A stretch of DNA of 51,766 nucleotides from Opitutaceae bacterium. Its GTDB lineage: Bacteria; Verrucomicrobiota; Verrucomicrobiia; Opitutales; Opitutaceae. Within the stretch, counting starts at the first letter, position 1. Each line of letters starts with the position of its first letter. Of the stretch, positions 17,221 through 25,385 are shown piece by piece. The notes under the pieces were generated by a model. The model did no database searches and had not been told where the DNA came from. It worked only from the letters and a program-made list of their open reading frames with translations. Location: NCBI GenBank assembly GCA_014376585.1, contig JACMRG010000335.1:1-51766 (forward strand), read 5' to 3'. The position numbers and the translations under genes were made by a program.

Positions 17221-18087
17221 ATGCCCCGACTTCCCATCACCAAGACCCCGAAAGTTTACGTTGGCGGCGCGTTCATCCGCTCCGAGAGCGCGCGCGTGTT
17301 TCCGCTGAAGGACGCGTCGGGCGAATTTTTCGCCAACATCCCGCAGTGCACGCGCAAGGATTTGCGCAACGCGGTCGAAGCCGCCGCCAAGGCCGGTCCC
17401 GGCTGGGCGAAACGCACGGCTTATAACCGCGGGCAGATTCTTTACCGCCTCGGCGAGATGATCGAGGCGCGCGCCGGCGAGATGGCGGACGCGATTACGC
17501 TCGGCGGTGCGACGCCCGCAGCGGCGGCGCGGGAAGTTGCGGCGACGGTGGACCGTCTGATCTACTACGCCGGCTGGACCGACAAATACGAACAGGTGCT
17601 CGGTAACGTGAATCCCGTCGCCGCGCCGTATTTCAATTTCACGGTCACCGAGCCGATGGGCATCATCGGTGTGATCGCGCCGGACGCGTCGCCGCTGCTC
17701 GCGTTGATTTCACTCATCGCCCCCGCCATCACGAGCGGCAACACCGTCGTCGCGCTCGCCTCCACCACGCAGCCTTATCCGGCAATCGTGCTCGGCGAGA
17801 TGCTCGCGACGAGCGATCTGCCCGGCGGCGTGGTCAATCTGCTTACGGGGTTCCGCAAGGAGATGATCTCGACGTTTGCGACCCACACCCACCTCCGTGC
17901 GATCAGCGCGGTCGTTAACGCGGAGGAGCGCAAGGCGCTCGCCCTCGGGGCCGCGGATAGCGTGAAGCGCACACACCTGCTCAAAGCCGAGGAAAAGCAC
18001 GACTGGTTCGCCGACACGGCGCAGAGCGTTTACGCGATCCGTGACACGTTGGAGTTCAAAACCACGTGGCACCCGGTGGGGGCTTGA
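17221..18087 (+). CDS. Aldehyde dehydrogenase-like protein lacking the catalytic domain
   Basis: 288 residues from ATG 17221, against about 480 for a complete ALDH. The N-terminal and cofactor-binding segments are recognisable (VYVGGAFIRSESARVFP, TVTEPMGIIGVIAPDASPLL, SGNTVVALAS, LPGGVVNLLTG). The region that should carry the catalytic glutamate, the catalytic cysteine and the substrate-binding part is missing; after about residue 240 there is a short alternative C-terminus ending TTWHPVGA. The frame is intact and the sequence is well kept, so it is not a simple pseudogene. Position behind deoC and a complete ALDH suggests a non-catalytic subunit. A similar short ALDH next to deoC is known to me from other bacteria, but I cannot verify this here. 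Confidence 0.8.
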   Translation: MPRLPITKTPKVYVGGAFIRSESARVFPLKDASGEFFANIPQCTRKDLRNAVEAAAKAGPGWAKRTAYNRGQILYRLGEMIEARAGEMADAITLGGATPAAAAREVAATVDRLIYYAGWTDKYEQVLGNVNPVAAPYFNFTVTEPMGIIGVIAPDASPLLALISLIAPAITSGNTVVALASTTQPYPAIVLGEMLATSDLPGGVVNLLTGFRKEMISTFATHTHLRAISAVVNAEERKALALGAADSVKRTHLLKAEEKHDWFADTAQSVYAIRDTLEFKTTWHPVGA

Positions 18088-18104
18088 GCCGGGCGCGGTC
18101 AGAG

Positions 18105-18195
18105 GGTAAGGCGCGTTATCCTTAACGCGCCGGTTCGACGCAGAGTCTGTTGTGCTTCGTCGCGAAGCGGCGGGTTAGGGATACCCCGCCCTACC
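18105..18195. repeat. REP-like pair of inverted hairpin units
   Basis: The unit at 18105-18140 contains a perfect 9-bp hairpin (GGCGCGTTA, loop TCCT, TAACGCGCC; 18110-18131). The unit at 18159-18195 is a related sequence in the opposite direction (reading ggtagggcggggtatcccta on the minus strand). Together they look like a BIME-style pair in the gap between the convergent ALDH and ribokinase genes. Neither is followed by a T-run, so an intrinsic terminator is unlikely. Confidence 0.6.
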
Positions 18196-18208
18196 ACAAC
18201 CGAGATTC

Positions 18209-19156
18209 CTATCGGAGAAACGCAGCGATTTCTCGCGCGGTCGGCATGGATGGCGCGGTGCCAAATTTCGTGACGGAGAGCGCGGCCACGGCGTTGCCGA
18301 ACCGCGCGGCAGCGAGGATGTCGCCATCGAATTTGACGAGCCCGGCGGCGAAACCGCCGCAGAACGCGTCGCCGGCGCCCGTGGTGTCGACCACTCTCCC
18401 TTTATAGGCCGCGATGAAGGCGTGTGCGCCCGTGCCCGCTTGCGAAATGAAGACGCCTTTTGCGCCCAGCGTTACGATCACGGTCTGAACATTGAGAAGG
18501 CGGCACAGGGCGTGGAGTTGATCGGGCGAAAGCATCGCGAGCGCCGCCGCGGTAAAATTTTTCGACGGCGCGACACCGAGCAGATTTACCAGAGCCGCGA
18601 ACTCGGTTTCATTGGGAATGAGGATATCGACGTGCTTGAGCAGAGCGGGATCGAAGTCGGCGCGCATCGGCGCGGGGTTGTGAATCGTGGTCGCGCCAGC
18701 GTGACGGGCGTTGCGGAGCACGGTGGCGACGGTGCGCAGATCGGTCTCGTGCTGGGTGACGACGACGCGGGCGGTGCGTAGCGCGGCGGCGGGCACATCG
18801 GCGGGGCGCAGCGCGGCGTTGGCGCCGAGGGCGACGATGATCTCGTTTTGCCCCGTGGCATTAACGAGGATGGCGGCGGTGCCGGTGGCGTGGGTTGGTT
18901 TCCCGACGAAGCGGGCGGCGATGCCCTCGGCGCGGTAGAATTGTTTTACATCGGCGGCGAAGGCGTCGCGCCCCACCGCGCCGACGAAGAGCGTGCGCGC
19001 CCCGGCCCGTCCGGCGGCGACGGCCTGATTGGAGCCCTTGCCGCCCGGGCCGGTGACGAAGGTGCCGACGACGGTCTCGCCGGGTGCGGGGAAAGCGGAG
19101 CATTTCCACGTGAGATCCTGCACGAAGCTGCCGACGACGACGACTTGGGGTTTCAT
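18209..19156 (-). CDS. rbsK: Ribokinase (PfkB family)
   Basis: 315 residues. N-terminal VVGSFVQDL and GPGGKGSNQAVAAGRAG (GGKGSN at 38-43), then NETEF near 182, and the C-terminal ATP/catalytic motif DTTGAGDAFCGGF with the base D263. It phosphorylates ribose, or given the convergent deoC block possibly 2-deoxyribose, at O5 in the cytoplasm. Deoxyribokinase (DeoK) and ribokinase cannot be separated by eye. It converges with the short ALDH gene, with the REP-like repeat between them. Confidence 0.88.
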   Translation of the reverse strand: MKPQVVVVGSFVQDLTWKCSAFPAPGETVVGTFVTGPGGKGSNQAVAAGRAGARTLFVGAVGRDAFAADVKQFYRAEGIAARFVGKPTHATGTAAILVNATGQNEIIVALGANAALRPADVPAAALRTARVVVTQHETDLRTVATVLRNARHAGATTIHNPAPMRADFDPALLKHVDILIPNETEFAALVNLLGVAPSKNFTAAALAMLSPDQLHALCRLLNVQTVIVTLGAKGVFISQAGTGAHAFIAAYKGRVVDTTGAGDAFCGGFAAGLVKFDGDILAAARFGNAVAALSVTKFGTAPSMPTAREIAAFLR

Positions 19157-19270
19157 GGGCCGAAGCTAGGCGCAGGCGCCGGGCTGACAAGCCGCCGCTC
19201 GACACGGCGGGCTGTCCGTTCATCCCGAAGCCCGAGTCGCCGCCAAAAAAAACCGCTAGGATGAAAGCGC

Positions 19271-19468
19271 ATGAAAACCAAACCGCTCGTCCTCGCCTTC
19301 CTAGTCGCCACCACCGTCGCAGTTTCAGCCGGATCCGCATGGGTGATCGGCCGGTTGGGTCGTCAAGCGCGCGACGAGCACAAGCGGCAGGTTCACGCAG
19401 AGCTGGCGCGGGGGATCGTGGTCGGCGTTGCCAAGGCCGCCGTGCGCGTGTTGGTTTGCCGGTTGTAA
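19271..19468 (+). CDS. Small membrane or exported protein, candidate
   Basis: 65 residues starting MKTKPLVLAFLVATTVAVSA, a good signal/anchor sequence, followed by a basic stretch (RLGRQARDEHKRQ) and a second weakly hydrophobic part. An AGGA element lies upstream of the ATG. The stop TAA overlaps an in-frame ATG of the following kinase (TAATG at 19466-19470). I do not recognise it. Good initiation context and position directly before a two-component operon support it, but its short length does not. Confidence 0.4.
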   Translation: MKTKPLVLAFLVATTVAVSAGSAWVIGRLGRQARDEHKRQVHAELARGIVVGVAKAAVRVLVCRL

Positions 19469-19482
19469 TGGGGAATTTACCG

Positions 19483-20631
19483 ATGCTTTCTCCTGCCGCC
19501 ATTTCCATCCCCAACGACGCAGTCCGGCGCGAGCGCGCCCAGATGCGCCTCTATGTGCTCTGCCAAGTTGTCGGCTGGGGACTCTTTCTGGCCATGCAGT
19601 TGTTTTTCGCCATCGCCTTCAATCCGCGCGACACACCGCAGGACCCGATAAAGATCACCGCCATGATGGCCATGATCGCCGCCCACGGCCTCCTGCTCAC
19701 GCATTACAGTCGCCCCTTCATCGCGCGCTGGGGTTGGCGCGAACTGGGTTGGCGGACACTTTTCCCCCGCGTGCTGGCTACGGCACTCCTGCTGTCCGCG
19801 CTTTGGAGCGCGATTGGCTACGGCTATAATTACGGCGTGCTGCGGGAGCACTGGGAAAGTAAATACAGCATGCCGGCGATTTTCACCATCAGCTGGCTCA
19901 ATGGCGGGCTCGTGCTGGGCGGCTGGTATTGTTTCTATTTCATCTACCACCTCTTTGATCGGTTCAACCGCTCCGAGATCGAGCGTCTGCGGCTTATGAC
20001 GGCGGTAAAAGACTCTGAGCTCCGGGCGCTGAAATCGCAGGTCAACCCGCACTTTATCTTCAACTCGTTGAATTCCCTGCGCGCGCTCATCGAGGAGGAT
20101 CCGGCCCGTGCCCGCCTTGCCGTCACCCAGCTTGCGAATCTCCTCCGCTACTCGCTTCAAAGCAGCCAGCTTGAGACCGTGCCCTTCGAGGATGAGCTGC
20201 GTGTGGTAAACGACTACCTCGCGCTCGAGCAGGTGCGCCACGAGGAACGCCTGCGCCTGCGCATGGACATCGCGCCGGAGACGCTGCAACTGCCCGTGCC
20301 CCCGATGCTGCTCCAGACGCTCGTGGAGAACGCCGTGAAATACGGCATTTCCCAGCGCCCCGAGGGCGGCGAGATCGCGATCATCGCGCGGAGCGAGTCC
20401 GGCTATCTTCGTATCCAGGTCACGAATCCCGGCGAACTCCCTCCGATCTCCGCGACGGTGCCGCAAGCCCTCACGGCCCGGCGCGCCGCTTCCACCGGCC
20501 TCGGTCTGCGCAATGCCGCCGAGCGTCTCCGTCTTCTTTTTGGCGAACGCGCCACGCTCCAGCTCCGGGCCGATTCGCCGTCCGTCGTCGTGGCCGAGGC
20601 GCTCATTCCTCTCCGTCTCGCCGCCGCATGA
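19483..20631 (+). CDS. LytS-type sensor histidine kinase (His_kinase family)
   Basis: 382 residues from ATG 19483, chosen because GGGGA lies 8 bases before it; the ATG at 19468 is the alternative. Four membrane helices (about 23-45, 55-75, 95-115, 135-155) form the sensor, with no large extracellular domain. The kinase core starts with a coiled region and ALKSQVNPHFIFNSLNSLR, the phospho-accepting His being H190. ATP-binding motifs follow: LVENAVKYGIS and TGLGLRNAAERLRLLFG. The start of the response regulator overlaps its stop by 4 nt. With the NatA/NatB exporter downstream the arrangement matches natK-natR-natA-natB of Bacillus, so it probably controls that exporter. Confidence 0.88.
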   Translation: MLSPAAISIPNDAVRRERAQMRLYVLCQVVGWGLFLAMQLFFAIAFNPRDTPQDPIKITAMMAMIAAHGLLLTHYSRPFIARWGWRELGWRTLFPRVLATALLLSALWSAIGYGYNYGVLREHWESKYSMPAIFTISWLNGGLVLGGWYCFYFIYHLFDRFNRSEIERLRLMTAVKDSELRALKSQVNPHFIFNSLNSLRALIEEDPARARLAVTQLANLLRYSLQSSQLETVPFEDELRVVNDYLALEQVRHEERLRLRMDIAPETLQLPVPPMLLQTLVENAVKYGISQRPEGGEIAIIARSESGYLRIQVTNPGELPPISATVPQALTARRAASTGLGLRNAAERLRLLFGERATLQLRADSPSVVVAEALIPLRLAAA

Positions 20632-21377
20632 AAGCACTCCTCGTCGATGATGAACGCCTCGCGCGCAACGAGCTGCGCCGGCTGCTCGCGGCTTTCCCCG
20701 CCATCGAGATCGTGGGCGAGGCCAGCAATGCGAAACAGGCCCGCGAATTCATCGCGACGCTCCCGCCCGAAATCGTTTTCCTCGATGTGCAGATGCCCGG
20801 CGAGACCGGTATGGAGTTGCTTGAATCGCTCGAACCGCCCGCGCCGCAGGTGATTTTCACGACCGCTTACGACGAGTTTGCGGTGAAGGCGTTTGAGCTC
20901 AACGCGCTCGACTATCTGCTCAAGCCCGTCGATCCCGCGCGGCTCGCCGCCGCCATCGGTAAACTCATGGGGCGCGGCGGCGCCAACGCCGGTGGCAGCG
21001 GAGTCGGCGGATCGGCGTCGCCGGTCGGCCCGACCTCGCGGCTCGCGGCAGAAGATAAGGTTTTCGTGCGCGAGGGCGACCGCTGTTGGTTCGTCGAGGT
21101 GAAGACGATCCGCCTCTTGGAAAGTGAGGGCAATTACACGCGGGTCCACTTCGCTGATGCGCAGCCGCAGCTCTTCCGTTCGCTCAACGCGATGGAAGAC
21201 CGCCTCGACCCGAAATATTTCTTCCGCGCGAATCGCCGCCAGATCATTAACCTCGCGTGGATCGACAAGATCGAGCCGTGGTTCAGCGGCGGCCTCCTCG
21301 TCCACCTCAAAGGCGGTGCCAAGGTCGAACTCAGCCGGCGGCAGGCCCAGGATTTTCGGGAAAATATGAGCCTGTGA
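20628..21377 (+). CDS. LytTR-family response regulator
   Basis: 249 residues. Receiver domain about 1-120, with acidic D7/D8, phospho-acceptor D53 (FLDVQMPG), a T in FTTAYDEF and K106 in LLKPVDP. A Gly/Ser-rich linker follows (GGANAGGSGVGGSA). The LytTR DNA-binding domain covers about 142-245 (FVREGDRCWFVEVKTIRLLE, FRANRRQIINLAWID). It is the cognate partner of the LytS kinase (4-nt overlap) and probably activates the ABC genes 117 bp downstream by binding direct repeats. No such repeats could be defined by eye in that spacer, which is filled by a hairpin. Confidence 0.92.
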   Translation: MKALLVDDERLARNELRRLLAAFPAIEIVGEASNAKQAREFIATLPPEIVFLDVQMPGETGMELLESLEPPAPQVIFTTAYDEFAVKAFELNALDYLLKPVDPARLAAAIGKLMGRGGANAGGSGVGGSASPVGPTSRLAAEDKVFVREGDRCWFVEVKTIRLLESEGNYTRVHFADAQPQLFRSLNAMEDRLDPKYFFRANRRQIINLAWIDKIEPWFSGGLLVHLKGGAKVELSRRQAQDFRENMSL

Positions 21378-21390
21378 GTCGCATCTGTTT

Positions 21391-21469
21391 ATCTGGAACT
21401 CAGGAAATCACGAACCGGAGAACCAATTTATTCATTCCCCTCTGCTTCCTGATTTCCTGAGTTCCAGAT
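21391..21469. repeat. Perfect 20-bp inverted repeat with 39-bp loop
   Basis: ATCTGGAACTCAGGAAATCA (21391-21410) is exactly complementary to 21450-21469. It lies between the response regulator and natA. It could be a dispersed palindromic repeat, since 'ctcaggaaatcagg' sequences recur in related genomes as far as I know, or a hairpin affecting read-through into the ABC genes. No T-run follows. Confidence 0.8.
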
Positions 21470-21494
21470 TCTCCCCCTTCAACCCACCCCGCCC

Positions 21495-22238
21495 ATGATC
21501 GAAGCCCGCTTCCTCACCAAATCGTTTCGCGACAAGAAACGCGGCGAAATCTTCGCCGCGCGCGATGTTTCGTTCCGCGTCGAGCCGGGCCAGATCTACG
21601 GCCTGCTCGGCGCCAATGGCGCGGGGAAGACCACCACGCTCCGTATGCTCGCCACGCTGCTCAAGCCCACGACCGGAGCCGCCACGATCGCGGGTCACGA
21701 TGTCGTGACCGCTTCGACGCAGGCCCGCGCGCAGCTCGGGTTTCTCGCCGCCAGCACCGCGCTCTACGGCCGGCTCACGGCGCGCGAGATGATCACGTAT
21801 TTCGGCGAGTTGAACGGCATGACCTCCGCCGCCATCCGGGCGCGGATCAAGGTTCTCGCCGACGAACTCGATATGCACGAGTTCCTCGACCGTCGTTGCG
21901 ACAAATTTTCCACGGGTATGAAGCAGAAGACCTCCATCGCCCGCACGCTCATCCACGATCCGGCGGTGATGATCTTCGACGAGCCCACGTTGGGGCTCGA
22001 TGTGATGACGGCGCGGTCGATCGTAAAATTTGTCCGCGACTGCAAGGCGCGCGGCAAGACGGTCGTCTACTCGACCCACGTGATGAGCGAGGTCGAAAAA
22101 CTCTGCGACGTGATCGGCATCATCCACGGCGGCCGGCTGCTCGCCGAGGGCACGCTCGCCCAGTTGCGGGAGAAGACCGGGGAGCAGGACATCGAAGAAG
22201 CCTTTATTAAAATCGTGGGCATGGAGGACGCCAAGTGA
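21495..22238 (+). CDS. natA: ABC transporter ATP-binding protein, NatA type
   Basis: 247 residues. Walker A GANGAGKTT at 39-47, signature FSTGMKQK at 138-145 (the TG variant usual for NatA/CcmA-like ATPases), Walker B VMIFDEPT with E163, and the switch histidine H195 (YSTHVMSEVE). It energises the permease encoded next, whose GTG start overlaps its stop by 4 nt. In Bacillus NatAB exports sodium ions; related pairs move drugs or other cations, so the substrate is an inference. The upstream LytS/LytR pair supports the NatAB assignment. Confidence 0.85.
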   Translation: MIEARFLTKSFRDKKRGEIFAARDVSFRVEPGQIYGLLGANGAGKTTTLRMLATLLKPTTGAATIAGHDVVTASTQARAQLGFLAASTALYGRLTAREMITYFGELNGMTSAAIRARIKVLADELDMHEFLDRRCDKFSTGMKQKTSIARTLIHDPAVMIFDEPTLGLDVMTARSIVKFVRDCKARGKTVVYSTHVMSEVEKLCDVIGIIHGGRLLAEGTLAQLREKTGEQDIEEAFIKIVGMEDAK

Positions 22239-23482
22239 ACTGGAGCAACATCATTACCGTTTACGCCAAGGAACTCAAAGACTCGCTGCGCGACCGGCGC
22301 ACGCTGATGTCGATGATCATCATCCCGACCTTCGTCATGCCCGCGCTCATCTTTGGCGTAGGCAAGATCGCGACGACCGTATTTTCCAAGGCCCGCAGCG
22401 AAATCCCGACCGTGATGGTGCTCGGCGGTGAAACGTCGCCCGGCGTGGTCGCCGCTCTCGGCGATTCCAAGAAGGTAAATATCGTGCCGACGGCTGCGGA
22501 TTGGAAGCAGCAGATCTCCGACAAGAAAATCCGCGCGACCGTGCAGCTGCCGGTGAATTTCGAGCGCGATCTCGCCGCGGGCGCGGCCGAGTCCGTCATC
22601 ATCTATAACTACGACGGCGAACTGAAATCCGGTTTCGCGGCCAACGAGCTGGAGAAGTTTTTTCGCACGCTGCGGGAGAGGGCCGTCGCCACGCAGCTCG
22701 CCCGGCGCGGGTTGCCGGCGACGTTGATCCAGCCGTTTGAGACGAAGCGCGAGAACGTCGCTCCGCCCGAGAAAGTCGGCGGCAACCTGCTCGGCGGCAT
22801 CGTGCCCTACCTGATCATCATCCTGTGTTTCACGGGCGCGATGTATCCCGCGATGGACCTGACCGCCGGCGAGAAAGAGCGCGGCACGATGGAGACGCTG
22901 CTGTGCAGCCCGGTGGCGCGCGTAGACATCGTTCTGGGAAAATTTCTGATGGTGCTCACGAGCTCGCTCGCGGCGATGGTGCTGGCGCTGACCTCGATGG
23001 GCGTGAGCTTCGCGGTGGGCGGCGCGATCTTCAGCGGTGGTGGAGCCAAGGTCGCCGTGGTCGGCAAGGTGGCGGACGCGACCTCGGCCGCGGCGAGCAG
23101 CGTGATGCCGAGCATCGATCCGGCGGGCGTGCTCGGCGTGCTTGCGATGGTGCTGCCCGTGGCGGTGCTCTTTTCGGCGGTGATCTTCACGGTCGCGCTC
23201 TTTGCCAAGAGCTACAAGGAGGCGCAGAGCTACGTCGCGCCGTTGATCTTTGTCGTGATCATGCCCGCGGTCGTGGGCATGCTGCCGGGGATCGAGCTCA
23301 ACGCGCGGCTGGCGCTCGTGCCGATCCTGAACCTCTCGCTGGTGTGCAAGGAAATGCTCTCGGGCATCTGGCACTGGAACTATATCGCGATCATCTTCGG
23401 TTCCACCTGCGTCTATGCGGGCGTGGCGCTCGCGCTGGCGGTGAAGATGTTTGACCGCGAGGATGTGATCTTCCGCGCCTAG
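22235..23482 (+). CDS. natB: ABC transporter permease, NatB type
   Basis: 415 residues from GTG 22235. One membrane helix near the N-terminus (about 27-45) follows a short cytoplasmic start (VYAKELKDSLRDRRTL). A large extracytoplasmic domain (about 50-195) is followed by five or six helices from about 190 to the end. EKERGTMETLLCSPV is the typical ABC-2/NatB coupling segment. It forms the membrane pore for the NatA ATPase; the topology fits export of Na+ or another small substrate. It is the last gene of the LytSR-NatAB set; a broken receiver gene begins 37 bp later. Confidence 0.85.
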   Translation: MNWSNIITVYAKELKDSLRDRRTLMSMIIIPTFVMPALIFGVGKIATTVFSKARSEIPTVMVLGGETSPGVVAALGDSKKVNIVPTAADWKQQISDKKIRATVQLPVNFERDLAAGAAESVIIYNYDGELKSGFAANELEKFFRTLRERAVATQLARRGLPATLIQPFETKRENVAPPEKVGGNLLGGIVPYLIIILCFTGAMYPAMDLTAGEKERGTMETLLCSPVARVDIVLGKFLMVLTSSLAAMVLALTSMGVSFAVGGAIFSGGGAKVAVVGKVADATSAAASSVMPSIDPAGVLGVLAMVLPVAVLFSAVIFTVALFAKSYKEAQSYVAPLIFVVIMPAVVGMLPGIELNARLALVPILNLSLVCKEMLSGIWHWNYIAIIFGSTCVYAGVALALAVKMFDREDVIFRA

Positions 23483-23519
23483 ATAGGAGCGCCCGCACCC
23501 GTTTTTTCCATCGCCCTGA

Positions 23520-23869
23520 ATGGGAACCATCCTCGTGGCCGAGGATGAGCCGCAGGTGCGCCTGCTCGCTGTGCGCATCCTCGATCGCGCCGGCTGCAAA
23601 GTTTACGCTGCGGCCGATGGCGGGGAAGCTTTCGCGGTCTTCGTCGAACATGGCGCGGAGATCGCTTTGCGCGTGCTCGATGTTGTGACGCCGCGCATGG
23701 GCGGACTTGAAGTGCGCGAACGGGCCCACCGCCTGCGCGCCGATGCGCCGGTGACCCACTCCAGTGGCGACGCGGGCCGGGCGCCCACGCAGGCGACAGC
23801 TCCAATCCCGCGTGGCGATTGCTCCATAACGTCTACGGGGCGGATGAGCTTCTCGGCCGGGTGCGATAG
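23520..23869 (+). pseudogene. Frameshifted response-regulator receiver domain
   Basis: The first 80 residues are a CheY-like receiver (TILVAEDEPQVRLLAVRIL, then VLDVVTPRMGG with the phospho-Asp). At about 23775-23785, in the GC-rich stretch gggccgggcgccc, the frame breaks: continuing in the other frame gives SNPAWRLLHNVYGADELLGR and a stop at 23869, the expected end of such a domain. In the unshifted frame the protein ends in unrelated sequence at 23903. The usual KP of the last motif reads NV, a second sign of decay. It is either a pseudogene or a sequencing error. No output domain is present. Confidence 0.75.
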
Positions 23870-23957
23870 GCGCTCGACGGGATATTGGCCACGTAGTGTG
23901 TAAGCTTCTTAGGCGCCGACGCTTGCCAGCGGTTAATCGTTGGTCGTGAGTGGGCGC

Positions 23958-24584
23958 ATGACTGCTGAGGATTCATCGCCCACAAACCCACCGATCCGGC
24001 GGCGCTCACGTCCGAGCTCGCCGGCGCCGGCGTTCCTCGCCACCCCCGCGCCCAACCAAAACGCGCTCACCGAAGAGCGCCGCCGTCTCGATGAGGACAT
24101 CGCCGAACTGCGCCAGACCGAGGCCAATCTTCAGGCCTACGAAAAGCGCCTCCGGGCATTGCAGACCGACATCGAGGCGGCCGGTCGGCAACGTAGCGCC
24201 ACCCGTGCGCCCGTGCGCTTGAAGAGTAAAACGAAACCGCCTTTTGCCGGTGATGCCGACGAACTCAAAGAAGAGTGGAATAAACTTATCCGCGCGCGTG
24301 AACTGCTTGAAATCGAGCAGGCGCATGTGCGCGGTGATCGCTTGGCGCTCAGTGACGAGACCGCGGTTGTGCGCCGCCGCGCGCAAGCCGTCGCCGAGCG
24401 CGAGGCGCAAATGGCGGAGCGTGAGCAGATGATGCAAATGGCTGAGGTGGGTGCGCAGGCCGCGCCGCCACCGACTGAGGTAGGTCCTGATTCGTCGAAG
24501 ACACCACACCTGCTGGCGAAAATGACGATGGCGCCTTTTGCGATGACGCGGTCGTTACTGCGCCGGTCTGCGACGGACAGTTAA
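23958..24584 (+). CDS. Coiled-coil protein, first of two tandem paralogues
   Basis: 208 residues from ATG 23958 (a TTG at 23940 is possible). A proline-rich N-terminus is followed by charged heptad-like helices from about residue 40 (EERRRLDEDIAELRQTEANL). The conserved core EEWNKLIRARELLEIEQAHV follows, then another helical stretch rich in Glu and Arg and a C-terminal segment FAMTRSLLRR. There is no membrane helix, and I do not recognise a named family. The gene at 24743 shares the core, the flanking helices and the C-terminal segment, so the two arose by duplication. Coiled-coil proteins of this form often act as scaffolds, but nothing in the sequence proves it. Confidence 0.65.
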   Translation: MTAEDSSPTNPPIRRRSRPSSPAPAFLATPAPNQNALTEERRRLDEDIAELRQTEANLQAYEKRLRALQTDIEAAGRQRSATRAPVRLKSKTKPPFAGDADELKEEWNKLIRARELLEIEQAHVRGDRLALSDETAVVRRRAQAVAEREAQMAEREQMMQMAEVGAQAAPPPTEVGPDSSKTPHLLAKMTMAPFAMTRSLLRRSATDS

Positions 24585-24645
24585 GCGGCGCGGCAGGTTA
24601 GGCCGCGGAAGGGCGGGGGATTGTGAATTATTTCAAAAATTCGGC

Positions 24646-24685
24646 GGGCTTAGGGTAAATCCCGGGTAAAAACCGGGTCGAGCCC
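24646..24685 (+). other. Predicted structured segment in the spacer between the paralogues
   Basis: GGGCT at 24646-24650 pairs with AGCCC at 24681-24685, enclosing CCCGG-gtaaaaa-CCGGG and a small GGG/CCC pairing. It would fold as one compact RNA element in the leader of the second paralogue. It matches no riboswitch I know and has no T-run. Confidence 0.35.
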
Positions 24686-24742
24686 TAGGCGGCGCAGGTG
24701 GAACCGAGTAACGTGCCTACGTCCCTACAACCATTCGCATTC

Positions 24743-25309
24743 ATGAACTCACCGCTGCCCAATTTTTCCGCCCCGCCTCTCGATCTTCGTTTAAAGCGCC
24801 GCGAACGCTCGCTCTTGGCTGCGGGCGTCCCCGATGAGGCGGCCGTTGCGTCCGGCGGACGCCTCTGGCTGGAGGCCGAGTGGCAGGCGCTGCATGAGCG
24901 CGAAGAAAATCTCCGCGCTTACGAGGCCCAGCTCCGCGCGATGCAGGCCGATATTGATGCCCGCCGTGAGCCGGAGGCCTCGACTTCCGTTTCGCCATTC
25001 CCCGCCGGCGAACTCTCATTGCAGACTGCGTGGGACAAGCTCATCCGTGCGCGCGAGCTGCTCGACGCCGAGCAGGTGCACTCGCGTGATGACCGTCTGG
25101 TGCTGAAGGCGGAGCTGGCCGATTTGAACCGCCGGCAGGCGAATCTCGCGACGCGCGAGACCAGCGTGGCCGCACGCGAAGAGCAGCTTGCCGCGCCGGA
25201 GCCCGCGGTGGCCGAGCCGATCGCCGGGCAGCACACGATGTCGGTGATGACGCGACTCACGCGTTCGCCCATCGCGCTCGCGCGCTCCGTGCTGCGCGGA
25301 GGAAAATAA
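24743..25309 (+). CDS. Coiled-coil protein, second of two tandem paralogues
   Basis: 188 residues from ATG 24743 (a GTG at 24698 would add 15). It carries the same pattern as the previous gene: heptad-rich helices (ALHEREENLRAYEAQLRAMQ), the core TAWDKLIRARELLDAEQVH, a second Glu/Arg-rich coiled segment (NLATRETSVAAREEQLA) and a C-terminal tail SPIALARSVLRGGK that matches the tail of its neighbour. Identity is highest in the W-KLIRARELL core and the tail, which suggests that these are the functional or interaction parts. The protein is cytoplasmic by sequence. Function is unknown. Confidence 0.65.
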   Translation: MNSPLPNFSAPPLDLRLKRRERSLLAAGVPDEAAVASGGRLWLEAEWQALHEREENLRAYEAQLRAMQADIDARREPEASTSVSPFPAGELSLQTAWDKLIRARELLDAEQVHSRDDRLVLKAELADLNRRQANLATRETSVAAREEQLAAPEPAVAEPIAGQHTMSVMTRLTRSPIALARSVLRGGK

Positions 25310-25385
25310 GGGCGGGTTGCAATTTGGTTTTATTTTGGACCGCCCGTCCACATCTCTTCGCCTCGTGAAGTTCAACGCTTACGCC

